Shown one piece after another: positions 1-6,284 of a stretch of DNA of 8,338 bases; within the stretch, counting starts at the first letter, position 1; every line of letters starts with the position of its first letter. The position numbers and the translations under genes were made by a program. The stretch is taken from positions 1 through 8,338 of the forward strand of contig JAFQPF010000112.1 of the NCBI GenBank assembly GCA_017411885.1, read 5' to 3'. The notes under the pieces were generated by a model. That model did no database searches and was not told the origin of the DNA. It worked only from the letters and a program-made list of their open reading frames with translations. The DNA is from Clostridia bacterium. GTDB lineage: Bacteria > Bacillota_A > Clostridia > Oscillospirales > CAG-272.

Positions 1-348
1 AGGAGCGTTTTCAAAGTAATACGTTTCACCAAGTCCATAAGAGGACAAGAGCTTACCCGTAAGCTTGCCGTATATGTTCATAAAGATCTTTACCCACGGA
101 TCATCGGCGCTTGAGCTGTAGCTGTGCTCGCTTCCTACCGGGAGCAGATACACGTCGCCTACCTTTGGATAAAAGGTCTTGCCCTCGCAGGTGACCTTAC
201 CGCTTCCGCTTACGATATATTCGATAACACATATCTCAGAGTTATGACGCATACATCTGTAGCTCCCGTCGCAGTAGGAAATTCCCGCAAGCTCTACCGA
301 AAACGGCAGATCATCCATACGGTTAAGTAATATCAGATCCTCCCACAT
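1..348 (-). CDS. AraC-type transcriptional regulator, N-terminal sensor half (partial, cut by window start)
   Basis: This is the first 116 codons of a minus-strand gene that continues beyond the window start. The peptide begins MWEDLILLNRMDD and then shows a cupin pattern, EYIVSGSGKV, followed by GKTFYPKVGDVYLLP and GSEHSY. That glycine-spaced double beta-strand layout, with the closing P-x-G-x-x-H, is typical of the ligand-binding arm of AraC-family regulators. The C-terminal helix-turn-helix pair that would prove the family lies outside the window. The ATG is preceded by AAGGTGAG (355-362) with a 6-nt spacer. It starts 21 nt after the stop of the glycoside-hydrolase-like gene, so it is probably the third gene of that operon and may control it in response to a sugar. 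An alternative is a stand-alone cupin protein. The family call is fairly safe; the ligand is unknown. Confidence 0.75.
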   Translation of the reverse strand, partial: MWEDLILLNRMDDLPFSVELAGISYCDGSYRCMRHNSEICVIEYIVSGSGKVTCEGKTFYPKVGDVYLLPVGSEHSYSSSADDPWVKIFMNIYGKLTGKLLSSYGLGETYYFENAP

Positions 349-369
349 AAAGCTCTCACCTTCATATTT

Positions 370-2265
370 TTACTTGACTATCCTTACAAGTGCCTGACCA
401 AATGCGCGTATATCATTTTCAAGCGTGATGATATTACCGTCATATCTTCCCATGCAACCTATAAATTCTATGTCCTTTATTTCATACGGCACACTCAGGC
501 GCACACTCTTTGCCGGATCTTCAAACAGATTCCATACACCTATCGAAAGCTCGCGCTCATCCTCCTTGGCAAGCAGGTATATGTACGGATAATTGCCAAT
601 CACGTGCACGTCCTTATGATTTTTGCCAAGCCAGGGCAACACATTCGAAACCATTCGTGAGCGTGCATATGACAAAAACCATCCGAATTTTATCATCGCG
701 TCCTGCGCATCAAACAGGTTTACCAAAAATCTTTCACCCTGTGCGTTTTCATAGGTATACGAAAGCGGGAAATGCTTGCCGTCAACAACAAGCTCTGAAC
801 GTATGATTGCGCTGTCGGCTATTTTGGCGTTTTCGCAGTACACGCCTGCTTCAAGCCTTGTGTAGATACCCTCATCGGTAAAATATTCGGAAATAACTCC
901 GCCGAGCGCACCGTCAAAGCTCTTTATTCCAACGTCAATACCGCGCTCTGCAAGATGTCTTGCGGCGGCGATATCGATAACGCTTCCGTTTTTAAGCTCG
1001 TCACGGCTTACAAATCTCGCGTTTTCGCCAAAGAGTATATTTACCCCGTCAGGCTCATAGGATATCGGCAGATTAAGTCCTGTCGCAAAGTAAAGCGAGG
1101 GGTATCTCGTTGAAAACTCCGCCGCTTCAAGCACACGTCTGCTTGTTATATTCCTTCCGGCAAAGCTTTTCATCACGTTATACGGACGCACGCCTACCGC
1201 CTTTTTACCCGAAAAGAGTCTGTCTATATCGGCATATACTCCACGGTTTGCGACCGAAGCATCTACGTAACCGGTTTCATAATCCGCATCCGACATATAA
1301 TCGAGCATATATTTGAGCATACCGTCGTTAGAGATGTCAGCACGAAGTATCGTATCCATACATTCAAGCCTTGCGGATGAGCAGGAAAATCTCGGCCTCG
1401 GGAAAACGTCACCCTCCGAGATAAGCTCGATATCTTTATTCTTAAACCAGCTTGCCTGTGTACGGGAAAACTCGATAAACGCTCCAAGCGGATACTCCTT
1501 AGGCGCGTTTGCCGTCCAATACGGAGCTCCGAAAAGTCTGATTATCGGGCGAGTGTCGCCTGCAAGCGCTTTGGCAATATCAAGCATATCGCAATCGAGA
1601 AAATCAAAGTTGGGATTAGTGCAAAAGCCCATTCTTGCCTCAGGGTTGACCGTATCAAGTGCTTTTCTTAAAGCGCGTGAAAAAGCTATCATAGATCTTC
1701 CCTGCACGCGCATCCAGGCATCGCGGTATCTGCCGGGCTTTCCGTAAAGGCACTTTTCTACCGCCGCTTCAAGCGTTATGCTTTCGCCAAGCTCACGCTC
1801 AAGCGCGGCCATATGGTGCTTACAAAAGCATCCGATCACGCCGTTGCCGCGGAAGCCGAGTCTGAAATCATCGTCAAGCAGAATCAGCCTTGCCCCGCAC
1901 CTTGCAACCTTGACTACCCAATCGCAGAAATCGCGTGTGAAGCTCTCGTCCATAGGGCAAAATGCCTCTATGTCCTCACCGTCAAGAGTGCGGATATTCG
2001 TATACGGTGAGTCCTTGCCTGCCGGTCCGCCGCTGTGGCCAAAGGTTTCGCCAAGCCAGACAGAGGATTCTACACCGTTTTCATCAAAATATTTTATAAG
2101 CTCTGCGAGCAGCTCAAGCTCCTTTGGTGTGCTGAAGCTATGGCCTATTCTTCTTTCAAGCGAAAGCACCACGTTATCAGCCTTTACACGCTTTAGCTCT
2201 GCAAGCGTTTTTTCTTTATTGAAATGTCCGTTGGTTACTATCGTGGGAACGTATATCTTATACAT
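370..2265 (-). CDS. Glycoside-hydrolase-like protein, 631 aa (TIM barrel plus beta-galactosidase-like C-terminal domains), substrate unknown
   Basis: I do not recognise the exact family. There is no signal peptide, so it is probably cytoplasmic. Residues 1 to about 350 read like a TIM barrel: acidic strand end LILLDDDFRL (DDD at 131-133), then a Cys/His cluster CFCKHH (146-151), then ELISEGDVFPRPRF (E284, D286), then LKYMLDY. The acidic residues at two strand ends are candidate catalytic groups by analogy with clan-A glycosidases. Residues about 355-450 (GSVIDIAAARHLAERGID) resemble the Rossmann-like, glutamine-amidotransferase-like trimerisation domain of GH42 beta-galactosidases, and the last 80 residues look like a small beta-sandwich. 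The frame also opens with a GTG at 2271, but AAGGAG overlaps that GTG and sits 5 nt before the ATG at 2265, which I take as the start. It follows the transporter stop by 9 nt and precedes the AraC-type gene by 21 nt. Function is inferred; the gene is certain. Confidence 0.7.
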   Translation of the reverse strand: MYKIYVPTIVTNGHFNKEKTLAELKRVKADNVVLSLERRIGHSFSTPKELELLAELIKYFDENGVESSVWLGETFGHSGGPAGKDSPYTNIRTLDGEDIEAFCPMDESFTRDFCDWVVKVARCGARLILLDDDFRLGFRGNGVIGCFCKHHMAALERELGESITLEAAVEKCLYGKPGRYRDAWMRVQGRSMIAFSRALRKALDTVNPEARMGFCTNPNFDFLDCDMLDIAKALAGDTRPIIRLFGAPYWTANAPKEYPLGAFIEFSRTQASWFKNKDIELISEGDVFPRPRFSCSSARLECMDTILRADISNDGMLKYMLDYMSDADYETGYVDASVANRGVYADIDRLFSGKKAVGVRPYNVMKSFAGRNITSRRVLEAAEFSTRYPSLYFATGLNLPISYEPDGVNILFGENARFVSRDELKNGSVIDIAAARHLAERGIDVGIKSFDGALGGVISEYFTDEGIYTRLEAGVYCENAKIADSAIIRSELVVDGKHFPLSYTYENAQGERFLVNLFDAQDAMIKFGWFLSYARSRMVSNVLPWLGKNHKDVHVIGNYPYIYLLAKEDERELSIGVWNLFEDPAKSVRLSVPYEIKDIEFIGCMGRYDGNIITLENDIRAFGQALVRIVK

Positions 2266-2270
2266 AAGCA

Positions 2271-2276
2271 CTCCTT
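2271..2276 (-). promoter_or_regulatory. Ribosome binding site AAGGAG overlapping the upstream stop codon
   Basis: On the minus strand the junction reads TTATAAGGAGTGCTTATG. The Shine-Dalgarno shares bases with the TAA of the transporter gene and also with an in-frame GTG that would otherwise extend the hydrolase-like protein by two residues. Spacing of 5 nt to the ATG decides the start at 2265 and suggests translational coupling of the two genes. Confidence 0.75.
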
Positions 2277-2664
2277 ATAAGTTAAGTAAAATAACACTTA
2301 CCGTACCGAGAATATATCCCGCAAGCTGTGAACGCGAAAGTCTTTCCCTGTATACGCATACCGCGATTATAAATGTAAGCACGATCCCGCCTGCCGATAT
2401 GGTCGGAAAAACTATCGAGCTTGCGAGCATTCCCGTAACTATCATTACAAGAAAGTTTACAGCCCCGTTTGCAAGTCCCCTCGGTATTCCTGTGGGGAGG
2501 GTATGTAAAAGCTCGCGCAAGCGCTGTTTTCCGGCAATAAGACCAATTATAAGCGAAGCTGTACCCGAGATAAAAAGCGCGACTATCATAAACTCGCTTT
2601 TATACGCGCCGTCAAGCGCGACCTGCTCGATTTTCTGTATTACCGAGCACATACCGTTGCCCAC
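2275..2664 (-). CDS. EamA/DMT-family transporter, C-terminal half (frameshifted continuation)
   Basis: This is the second EamA repeat, with helices near YKSEFMIVALFISGTASLII, then GLANGAVNFLVMIVTGMLAS, then an SAGGIVLTFIIAVCVYRE stretch and a last helix ending SVILLNL. The only start in this open frame is a GTG at 2664, and no Shine-Dalgarno precedes it, so it is unlikely to be translated on its own. Sixth-helix residues (WIVYLIIAFVG) lie upstream of that GTG in the same frame and are only reached if the frame is restored at the G run. It carries no stop or other damage, so the break is recent or artificial. Its TAA shares bases with the ribosome binding site of the hydrolase-like gene. Free-standing single-repeat DMT proteins exist, but the missing start signal argues against that here. 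Confidence 0.75.
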   Translation of the reverse strand: MGNGMCSVIQKIEQVALDGAYKSEFMIVALFISGTASLIIGLIAGKQRLRELLHTLPTGIPRGLANGAVNFLVMIVTGMLASSIVFPTISAGGIVLTFIIAVCVYRERLSRSQLAGYILGTVSVILLNL

Positions 2665-2675
2665 AAAGGCGATTA

Positions 2676-3122
2676 TCAGATAAACGATCCAGGCAAGGCT
2701 GAATTTCGCGTCGTCCCCCTTTTGAAATTTATCAGGACAAGCGATACGAGTAAAAAAGCAATGCCTATCAAACTTAAATAGCCGACACGTTCATTTAAGA
2801 ATATCATTCCGTGGAGCGTTGGAAGTATAAGCGAATAGGAAGTTATCAGCGAGGTCAGCGAAAGCGAGCCGTTTTTCAGCGCAAGCACAAGACCTGCCAG
2901 CGCGCAGAAGCACGCTGTGCCAAAGGCGAGCGAATAGGGCAGATACGCGCTTGAAAGTTCAAATCTTCCGCCTGCCGCGACAAGGAAAAACAGCATCGAG
3001 GAAAACGAGGTCACCGCATTATATAAAAACACGTTTATATGACTTGCCGAGTTATATTTCTTTGATAAAATATTCTGCGCGGTCACAAAAACCACTATTA
3101 GAAAAAGATAAAAATATGCCAT
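2676..3122 (-). CDS. EamA/DMT-family transporter, N-terminal half (reading frame broken by a frameshift)
   Basis: This is the first five-helix EamA repeat of a drug/metabolite-type membrane transporter. Helices run roughly at residues 1-20, 28-48, 62-84, 88-107 and 113-133, and the repeat ends with the family-like NERVGYLSLIGIAFLLVS. After G136 the frame reads TTRNSALPGSFI and stops; this tail does not fit the family. Adding one base to the A4G5 run at 2715-2723 lets the protein continue DDAKFSLAWIVYLIIAFVG into the second half, giving 282 residues and ten helices, the usual EamA size. The start is well supported: AAGGAG at 3129-3134, spacer 6 nt, about 22 nt behind a predicted transcription start. 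It is the first gene of the minus-strand operon with the hydrolase-like and AraC-type genes, so it could be the uptake component, though the substrate is unknown. Either a recent pseudogene or a base-call error. Confidence 0.8.
   Translation of the reverse strand: MAYFYLFLIVVFVTAQNILSKKYNSASHINVFLYNAVTSFSSMLFFLVAAGGRFELSSAYLPYSLAFGTACFCALAGLVLALKNGSLSLTSLITSYSLILPTLHGMIFLNERVGYLSLIGIAFLLVSLVLINFKRGTTRNSALPGSFI
2715..2723 (-). other. A4G5 homopolymer junction at the frameshift point in the EamA transporter
   Basis: On the coding (minus) strand the sequence is TTC AAA AGG GGG ACG in the first frame, whereas the second half needs GGG GAC GAC GCG. One missing G (or A), or a -1 slip on GGG, restores the protein. 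The run does not form a canonical X_XXY_YYZ slip heptamer, so an indel or read error is the simplest reading. Confidence 0.75.
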
Positions 3123-3151
3123 AATTTTCTCCTTATTATCTTTCTATGCCG

Positions 3152-3180
3152 ATTATACAATAGTTTATTTCAAAAATCAA
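3152..3180 (-). promoter_or_regulatory. SigA-type promoter for the transporter/hydrolase/AraC operon
   Basis: On the minus strand TTGATT (3175-3180) and TATAAT (3152-3157) are separated by exactly 17 bp. The predicted start is near 3145, leaving a leader of about 22 nt before the ATG at 3122. It points away from the plus-strand promoter at 3223-3251. Confidence 0.75.
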
Positions 3181-3222
3181 TAGCAATAAGGTTAAAAATG
3201 AAACAAATTAACAATTACGCCG
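3181..3222. promoter_or_regulatory. Spacer between two divergent promoters, possible operator space
   Basis: These 42 AT-rich bases separate the two divergent -35 boxes, so one bound regulator could affect both operons. A weak inverted repeat, GTTAA (3191-3195) and TTAAC (3208-3212), lies inside it. Arms of five bases in AT-rich DNA are easily expected by chance, so no operator is claimed. Confidence 0.25.
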
Positions 3223-3251
3223 TTGACACGGAGACTTTTTGAAGGTATAAT
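3223..3251 (+). promoter_or_regulatory. Consensus SigA promoter for the lipoprotein/cysteine desulfurase operon
   Basis: TTGACA (3223-3228) and TATAAT (3246-3251) both match consensus exactly with a 17-bp spacer. Transcription should start near 3258, giving a leader of about 25 nt before the ATG at 3283. A perfect match suggests strong constitutive expression unless a repressor acts. Confidence 0.9.
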
Positions 3252-3270
3252 AAGATTAACTATATTTTCC

Positions 3271-3275
3271 GGGAG
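3271..3275 (+). promoter_or_regulatory. Ribosome binding site GGGAG that fixes the lipoprotein start
   Basis: GGGAG sits 7 nt before the ATG at 3283 and about 13 nt after the predicted transcription start. It rules out the upstream TTG, which is part of the promoter. Confidence 0.7.
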
Positions 3276-3282
3276 AAATAAA

Positions 3283-3834
3283 ATGATATCAAAGAAGATC
3301 TTGTCTTTAATACTTGCAATAATCCTTGTGTTATCCGTAACCTCGTGCGCCGGCACCGAGCCCGGTGTGCCCGAGGGATGCGTGGAAATTTCCGCTGAAA
3401 ACATCGGCTACCACTTTTATAAGCCCGAAGGCTGGGTGACAGGCGAACAGAACGGTATGACCTCTGCTATGGTAAGCTTGATTGACAACTCAAACGTTTC
3501 CATGATGGGCTTTGATGCAGGGGATGCTCGCTCGGCAGAAGAATACTGGACCTCGTTTGAAGAGGAATTCAAGACCGTACTCGGTGAGATCACATACGAG
3601 GAAAACGGCACGGATACCACTCTTGGCGGCAAGGCTGCTAAAAAATACATCTACACGGCAAGCGTTGCCGGCACGACCTACAAATATATGCAGATAGTTT
3701 GTTATCTTACCAACGCACAGATGTTCACCTCTCAGCCTGAGGTATACGTCTTCACCTACACCGCGCTTCCGGATAAGTACGACGAGCATATTGAAGACGT
3801 CATTTATATGGCGGATAATATCGTATTTGAATAA
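3283..3834 (+). CDS. Small membrane-anchored lipoprotein, PsbP/DcrB-like, 183 aa
   Basis: The protein begins MISKKILSLILAIILVLSV, a lysine-containing n-region and hydrophobic core, followed by the lipobox VTSC, so Cys22 would be lipidated and the mature protein anchored outside the membrane. The mature part reads YHFYKPEGW early, then GGKAAKKYIYTASVAGTTYKY and VFTYTALPDKYDEHIEDV near the end. This order resembles the PsbP/DcrB-like alpha-beta fold found in many clostridial lipoproteins; the role of these proteins is not known. The frame can be extended upstream to a TTG at 3223, but that TTG is the -35 box. The ATG at 3283, with GGGAG at 3271-3275 and a 7-nt spacer, is the start. It is the first gene of the operon; its TAA overlaps the ATG of the desulfurase gene. 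Lipoprotein status is strong; the fold is an inference. Confidence 0.8.
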   Translation: MISKKILSLILAIILVLSVTSCAGTEPGVPEGCVEISAENIGYHFYKPEGWVTGEQNGMTSAMVSLIDNSNVSMMGFDAGDARSAEEYWTSFEEEFKTVLGEITYEENGTDTTLGGKAAKKYIYTASVAGTTYKYMQIVCYLTNAQMFTSQPEVYVFTYTALPDKYDEHIEDVIYMADNIVFE

Positions 3835-5021
3835 TGGAAAGTATATATTTTGATAACAGCGCAACCACCGAAGTATGCTCTGCCTCGGCAGAGCGCATGA
3901 AAGAGGTAATAGACAGCATATGGGCTAACCCCTCCTCTATGCACGGGCTCGGCGTAAGCGCACAGGGGCTTGTCACACAGGCACGCAATGAGATCTTATC
4001 ATCTCTCGGTGTCAAGGGGCTTTCGACTATCGGGGACACGAGACTTATCTTTACCGCATCGGGTACCGAGGCGGACAACCTCGCCATACTCGGCGTATGT
4101 TATTCGAAAAAATTTACCCCCGGCAAGAAAATAATCATATCCGACAGCGAGCATCCTGCAGTGCTTGAGCCCGCGAATAAGCTTGAGCGCGAGGGATATA
4201 CGGTAGCACGTATTTCCACAAAAGGCGGCATGCTTGATTACGACGCGCTTGCAAATGAAGTCGACAAAAACACGGCACTTGTCAGCATAATGCTTGTCAA
4301 CAACGAAACGGGCGCGGTAAACGATATAAAGCGCATATTCCGCATAGTCAAGAGCATAAATCCCGACACTGTCGTTCATACCGATGCCGTACAGGGCTTT
4401 ATGAAGCTTAAATTCACACCGGCTTCTCTCGGTGCAGATCTTATAACTCTGTCCGCGCATAAGATCCACGGCCCCAAGGGCGTGGGCGCGCTCTACGTTG
4501 ATCCCGCGATATTCAAGGCGCGCAAGCTCGTGCCGATAATATACGGCGGAGGCCAGGAAAAGGGCTGGCGGTCGGGTACAGAAAACACGATCGGCATCGC
4601 AGGCTTCGGCGCGGCTGTAAGCGCACAGGCTAAGGCACTTGAAGAAAACATAAACAAAATGAAAGCCGTGCGCGACTATATCTGCGAGCGCATAGAAAAC
4701 AATCCCGCTTTTGCCGGAATTACGCTCAACCTCCCCGAAGGTGAGCGTGCGCCGCATATCGTAAGCCTAAGGCTCCCGGATATCAAAAGCGAAACTATGC
4801 TCCACTTCCTTTCGGGTAACGGGATCTATGTTTCAAGCGGCTCTGCCTGCTCATCAAATTCAGGGCATATCTCAAGCACGCTTTTAAGCTTCGGACTTAC
4901 CGAGCGCGAGGCGGATTCGACTCTGCGCATCAGTCTTTGCGCCGATAATACGGTGGACGAAGCCGATATTTTTCTGAATACGTTAATGCAGGGCACAAAA
5001 GCCCTTGTAACAATGAAATAA
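3834..5021 (+). CDS. Cysteine desulfurase, NifS/IscS type (class V aminotransferase fold), 395 aa
   Basis: This PLP enzyme removes sulfur from L-cysteine, giving alanine and an enzyme-bound persulfide that is handed to Fe-S cluster assembly or tRNA/cofactor thiolation in the cytoplasm. Expected elements occur in order: YFDNSATTEV at the N-terminus, TASGTEADN, SEHPAV (H107), HTDAVQ (D184, Q187), the PLP-lysine motif SAHKIHGPKG (K210), RSGTEN (247-252), and the catalytic Cys in SSGSACSSNSG (C339). The loop after C339 has about the same length as in IscS, pointing to the group I type, although the loop sequence differs from IscS. Length is typical. Its ATG overlaps the lipoprotein stop (TAATG) and no Shine-Dalgarno is evident, so it probably depends on translational coupling. 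No iscU, thiI or mnmA lies next to it, so the acceptor cannot be named. Which paralogue (nifS, iscS, nifZ) is not decided. Confidence 0.93.
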   Translation: MESIYFDNSATTEVCSASAERMKEVIDSIWANPSSMHGLGVSAQGLVTQARNEILSSLGVKGLSTIGDTRLIFTASGTEADNLAILGVCYSKKFTPGKKIIISDSEHPAVLEPANKLEREGYTVARISTKGGMLDYDALANEVDKNTALVSIMLVNNETGAVNDIKRIFRIVKSINPDTVVHTDAVQGFMKLKFTPASLGADLITLSAHKIHGPKGVGALYVDPAIFKARKLVPIIYGGGQEKGWRSGTENTIGIAGFGAAVSAQAKALEENINKMKAVRDYICERIENNPAFAGITLNLPEGERAPHIVSLRLPDIKSETMLHFLSGNGIYVSSGSACSSNSGHISSTLLSFGLTEREADSTLRISLCADNTVDEADIFLNTLMQGTKALVTMK

Positions 5022-5031
5022 TTATTTTACC

Positions 5032-5045
5032 GCCGCCAAAGCGGC
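5032..5045 (+). other. Small hairpin between cysteine desulfurase and flavodoxin-like genes
   Basis: GCCGC and GCGGC pair over a CAAA loop in the 39-nt gap. It ends 5 nt before the GGAG of the next gene and has no U tract, so it is not a proper terminator. It could tune message stability or translation of the next gene, or be chance. Confidence 0.35.
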
Positions 5046-5050
5046 AGATT

Positions 5051-5054
5051 GGAG
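5051..5054 (+). promoter_or_regulatory. Ribosome binding site GGAG that fixes the flavodoxin-like gene start
   Basis: GGAG is 6 nt before the ATG at 5061 and overlaps the upstream TTG of the longest frame at its final G, so initiation at that TTG is implausible. Confidence 0.65.
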
Positions 5055-5060
5055 ATCTTT

Positions 5061-5480
5061 ATGAAACTCAGAGCACTTGTTTATTCATCCAAGGGAAAGC
5101 TTCACACACTTGCTTCCGACCTTGTTATCAAGTACGCAAGCGACGTAGCAAACAGCTACGATAAGATACCGCCGGCTTATTCCTGCAACAAGGAAAGACT
5201 CGTTATCATCGCGGCAAGCGTATCCAAGACAATAGACACCGCCCTTGAACGCTTCTGCAAGGAGCTTACAAGCGAGCGTGCAAACAACGTGGCGTTTATC
5301 ATCGACGGACCTGCTGAAGGTGCTGAGGCTATAAAAAAGATCACGGCAGACGCAGGTGCAAACGTTATTGATGAGGTTCTTTTCATAAAGGGCGGACTTC
5401 CCTTCTTGAAGGGTGTTAAGCCCGAGGAAAAACAAGCAGCTTACGCATGGGTAGACAGAGTTACCGCTAAAATGGTATAA
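5061..5480 (+). CDS. Flavodoxin-like small protein, 139 aa
   Basis: The protein starts MKLRALVYSSKGKLHTLASDL, where a first beta strand (LRALVY) runs into a Ser/Lys/Gly loop in the place where flavodoxins bind the FMN phosphate (usually S-x-T-G-N-T). Strands VIIAAS and NVAFIIDG follow, alternating with helices, and the C-terminus has KGVKPEEKQAAYAWVDRV, similar in layout to the last helix of flavodoxins. The length also fits. The phosphate loop is not canonical, so FMN binding is uncertain; it may be a degenerate member. The frame opens with a TTG at 5049, but GGAG at 5051-5054 lies 6 nt before the ATG at 5061, which is the better start. It lies 39 nt after the desulfurase and 2 nt before the HAD gene, clearly within the operon. 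A reductant role for the desulfurase pathway is only a guess. Confidence 0.55.
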   Translation: MKLRALVYSSKGKLHTLASDLVIKYASDVANSYDKIPPAYSCNKERLVIIAASVSKTIDTALERFCKELTSERANNVAFIIDGPAEGAEAIKKITADAGANVIDEVLFIKGGLPFLKGVKPEEKQAAYAWVDRVTAKMV

Positions 5481-5482
5481 TT

Positions 5483-6157
5483 ATGATCACTACCGTTTTA
5501 CTTGACGTAGACAACACCTTACTTGATTTTAATCTGTGCGCAAAAGAATCAATGCATCTTGCATCAGACAAATTCGGTATAGCTCTGCCCGAAAATATTT
5601 TTGAAATTTTTCACGAAATCAATACCGGCTTATGGCACGATATTGAAAAGGGCAAGCTCACGAGAGAGGGACTTTACAAGATCCGCTGGAACACTATCTT
5701 CAAAAGGATCGGCGTTGATTTTGACGGCGAAGTCTTTGAAGCGCAGTTTGTAAAAAACCTCCACTCTGCTGCTATTCCGGTCGATGGTGCGATCGGGCTT
5801 CTTGAATATCTTTACCCTAAATACACGCTGTGCGTTGCAAGCAACGCCGCTTACGAACAGCAGGTATCAAGACTCACCCGCGCGGATATGCTTAAATATA
5901 TGAAGCATCTTTTCATTTCCGAGCAGATAGGCGCGCCAAAGCCCTCGCCTGCATTTTTTGACAAATGTATCGAAACGCTGGGAGTTGGCACCGATGAGCT
6001 TATTATGATAGGCGATTCGATAAGCGCAGACATAATCGGCGCGCATGATTACGGCATAAAGACCTGTTTTTACAACCACGCAAAAGCAGAGCTTCCGGGA
6101 GATCTTTGCGCAGATTATACGGTAAATTCACTTGATGAAATAAAAAATATACTGTAA
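5483..6157 (+). CDS. HAD-superfamily phosphatase, YjjG/YfnB-like nucleotidase type, 224 aa
   Basis: All four HAD motifs are visible: motif I LLDVDNTLLDF (nucleophile D8, acid/base D10), motif II VASNA (S120), motif III lysine in GAPKPSPAFF (K153), and motif IV IGDSISADI (D178, D183). A helical cap lies between motifs I and II, as in subclass IA. Within that class, the LLDF ending of motif I, the cap segment INTGLWHDIEKGKLTRE and the overall length best match the YjjG/YfnB pyrimidine nucleotidase group, which removes phosphate from non-canonical pyrimidine nucleoside monophosphates. A different small-phosphate substrate is possible because HAD specificity is hard to read. The ATG comes 2 nt after the preceding TAA and there is no clear Shine-Dalgarno, so it is probably translated by coupling. 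It is the last gene of the operon; a hairpin follows 3 nt after the stop. Confidence 0.85.
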   Translation: MITTVLLDVDNTLLDFNLCAKESMHLASDKFGIALPENIFEIFHEINTGLWHDIEKGKLTREGLYKIRWNTIFKRIGVDFDGEVFEAQFVKNLHSAAIPVDGAIGLLEYLYPKYTLCVASNAAYEQQVSRLTRADMLKYMKHLFISEQIGAPKPSPAFFDKCIETLGVGTDELIMIGDSISADIIGAHDYGIKTCFYNHAKAELPGDLCADYTVNSLDEIKNIL

Positions 6158-6160
6158 GAC

Positions 6161-6193
6161 AATATCCGTGGCGTATAAAGCGTCACGGATATT
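6161..6193 (+). terminator. Probable intrinsic terminator after the HAD phosphatase gene
   Basis: AATATCCGTG (6161-6170) pairs with CACGGATATT (6184-6193). Four further pairs, two of them G-U, extend inwards to a 14-bp stem with a 5-nt loop. It begins 3 nt after the HAD stop codon. The bases after the stem (TCATATG) make a poor U tract, though the 3' arm itself ends in ATATT, so termination may be partial. It precedes the independent MFS promoter. Confidence 0.6.
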
Positions 6194-6230
6194 TCATATG
6201 CAATATTTAAAACACAAACTTAAAAAGCTC

Positions 6231-6259
6231 TTGACTTTACCATTTTATTGTATTATAAT
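6231..6259 (+). promoter_or_regulatory. SigA-type promoter for the MFS transporter gene
   Basis: TTGACT (6231-6236) and TATAAT (6254-6259) are 17 bp apart. Transcription should start near 6266, about 31 nt before the ATG at 6297. Together with the hairpin just upstream, this makes the transporter a separate transcription unit. Confidence 0.85.
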
Positions 6260-6284
6260 CTACAAGGATAATCCGGTACTCAAG

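Noticed and set aside
124..330. A 68-codon plus-strand open frame
   Set aside because: It is antisense to the cupin-coding part of the AraC-type gene, which has a good ribosome binding site and family pattern.
1313..1747. A 144-codon plus-strand open frame
   Set aside because: It is antisense to the barrel region of the hydrolase-like gene and has no recognisable domain.
1778..2683. A 301-codon plus-strand open frame
   Set aside because: It lies opposite the hydrolase-like gene and the transporter end, is rich in Ser, Pro and Arg as expected for an antisense shadow, and crosses a real gene junction. No ribosome binding site was seen.
2715..2723. Programmed -1 ribosomal frameshift site
   Set aside because: The in-frame codons AGG GGG do not give a standard slippery heptamer, and EamA transporters are not known to use recoding. 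An indel or read error is simpler.
3999..4757. A 252-codon minus-strand open frame
   Set aside because: It is fully antisense to the cysteine desulfurase, whose conserved motifs cover the same bases.
4991..5004. GGGC/GCCC inverted repeat near the end of the desulfurase gene
   Set aside because: It has a four-base stem, lies inside coding sequence and has no U tract; a chance pairing.
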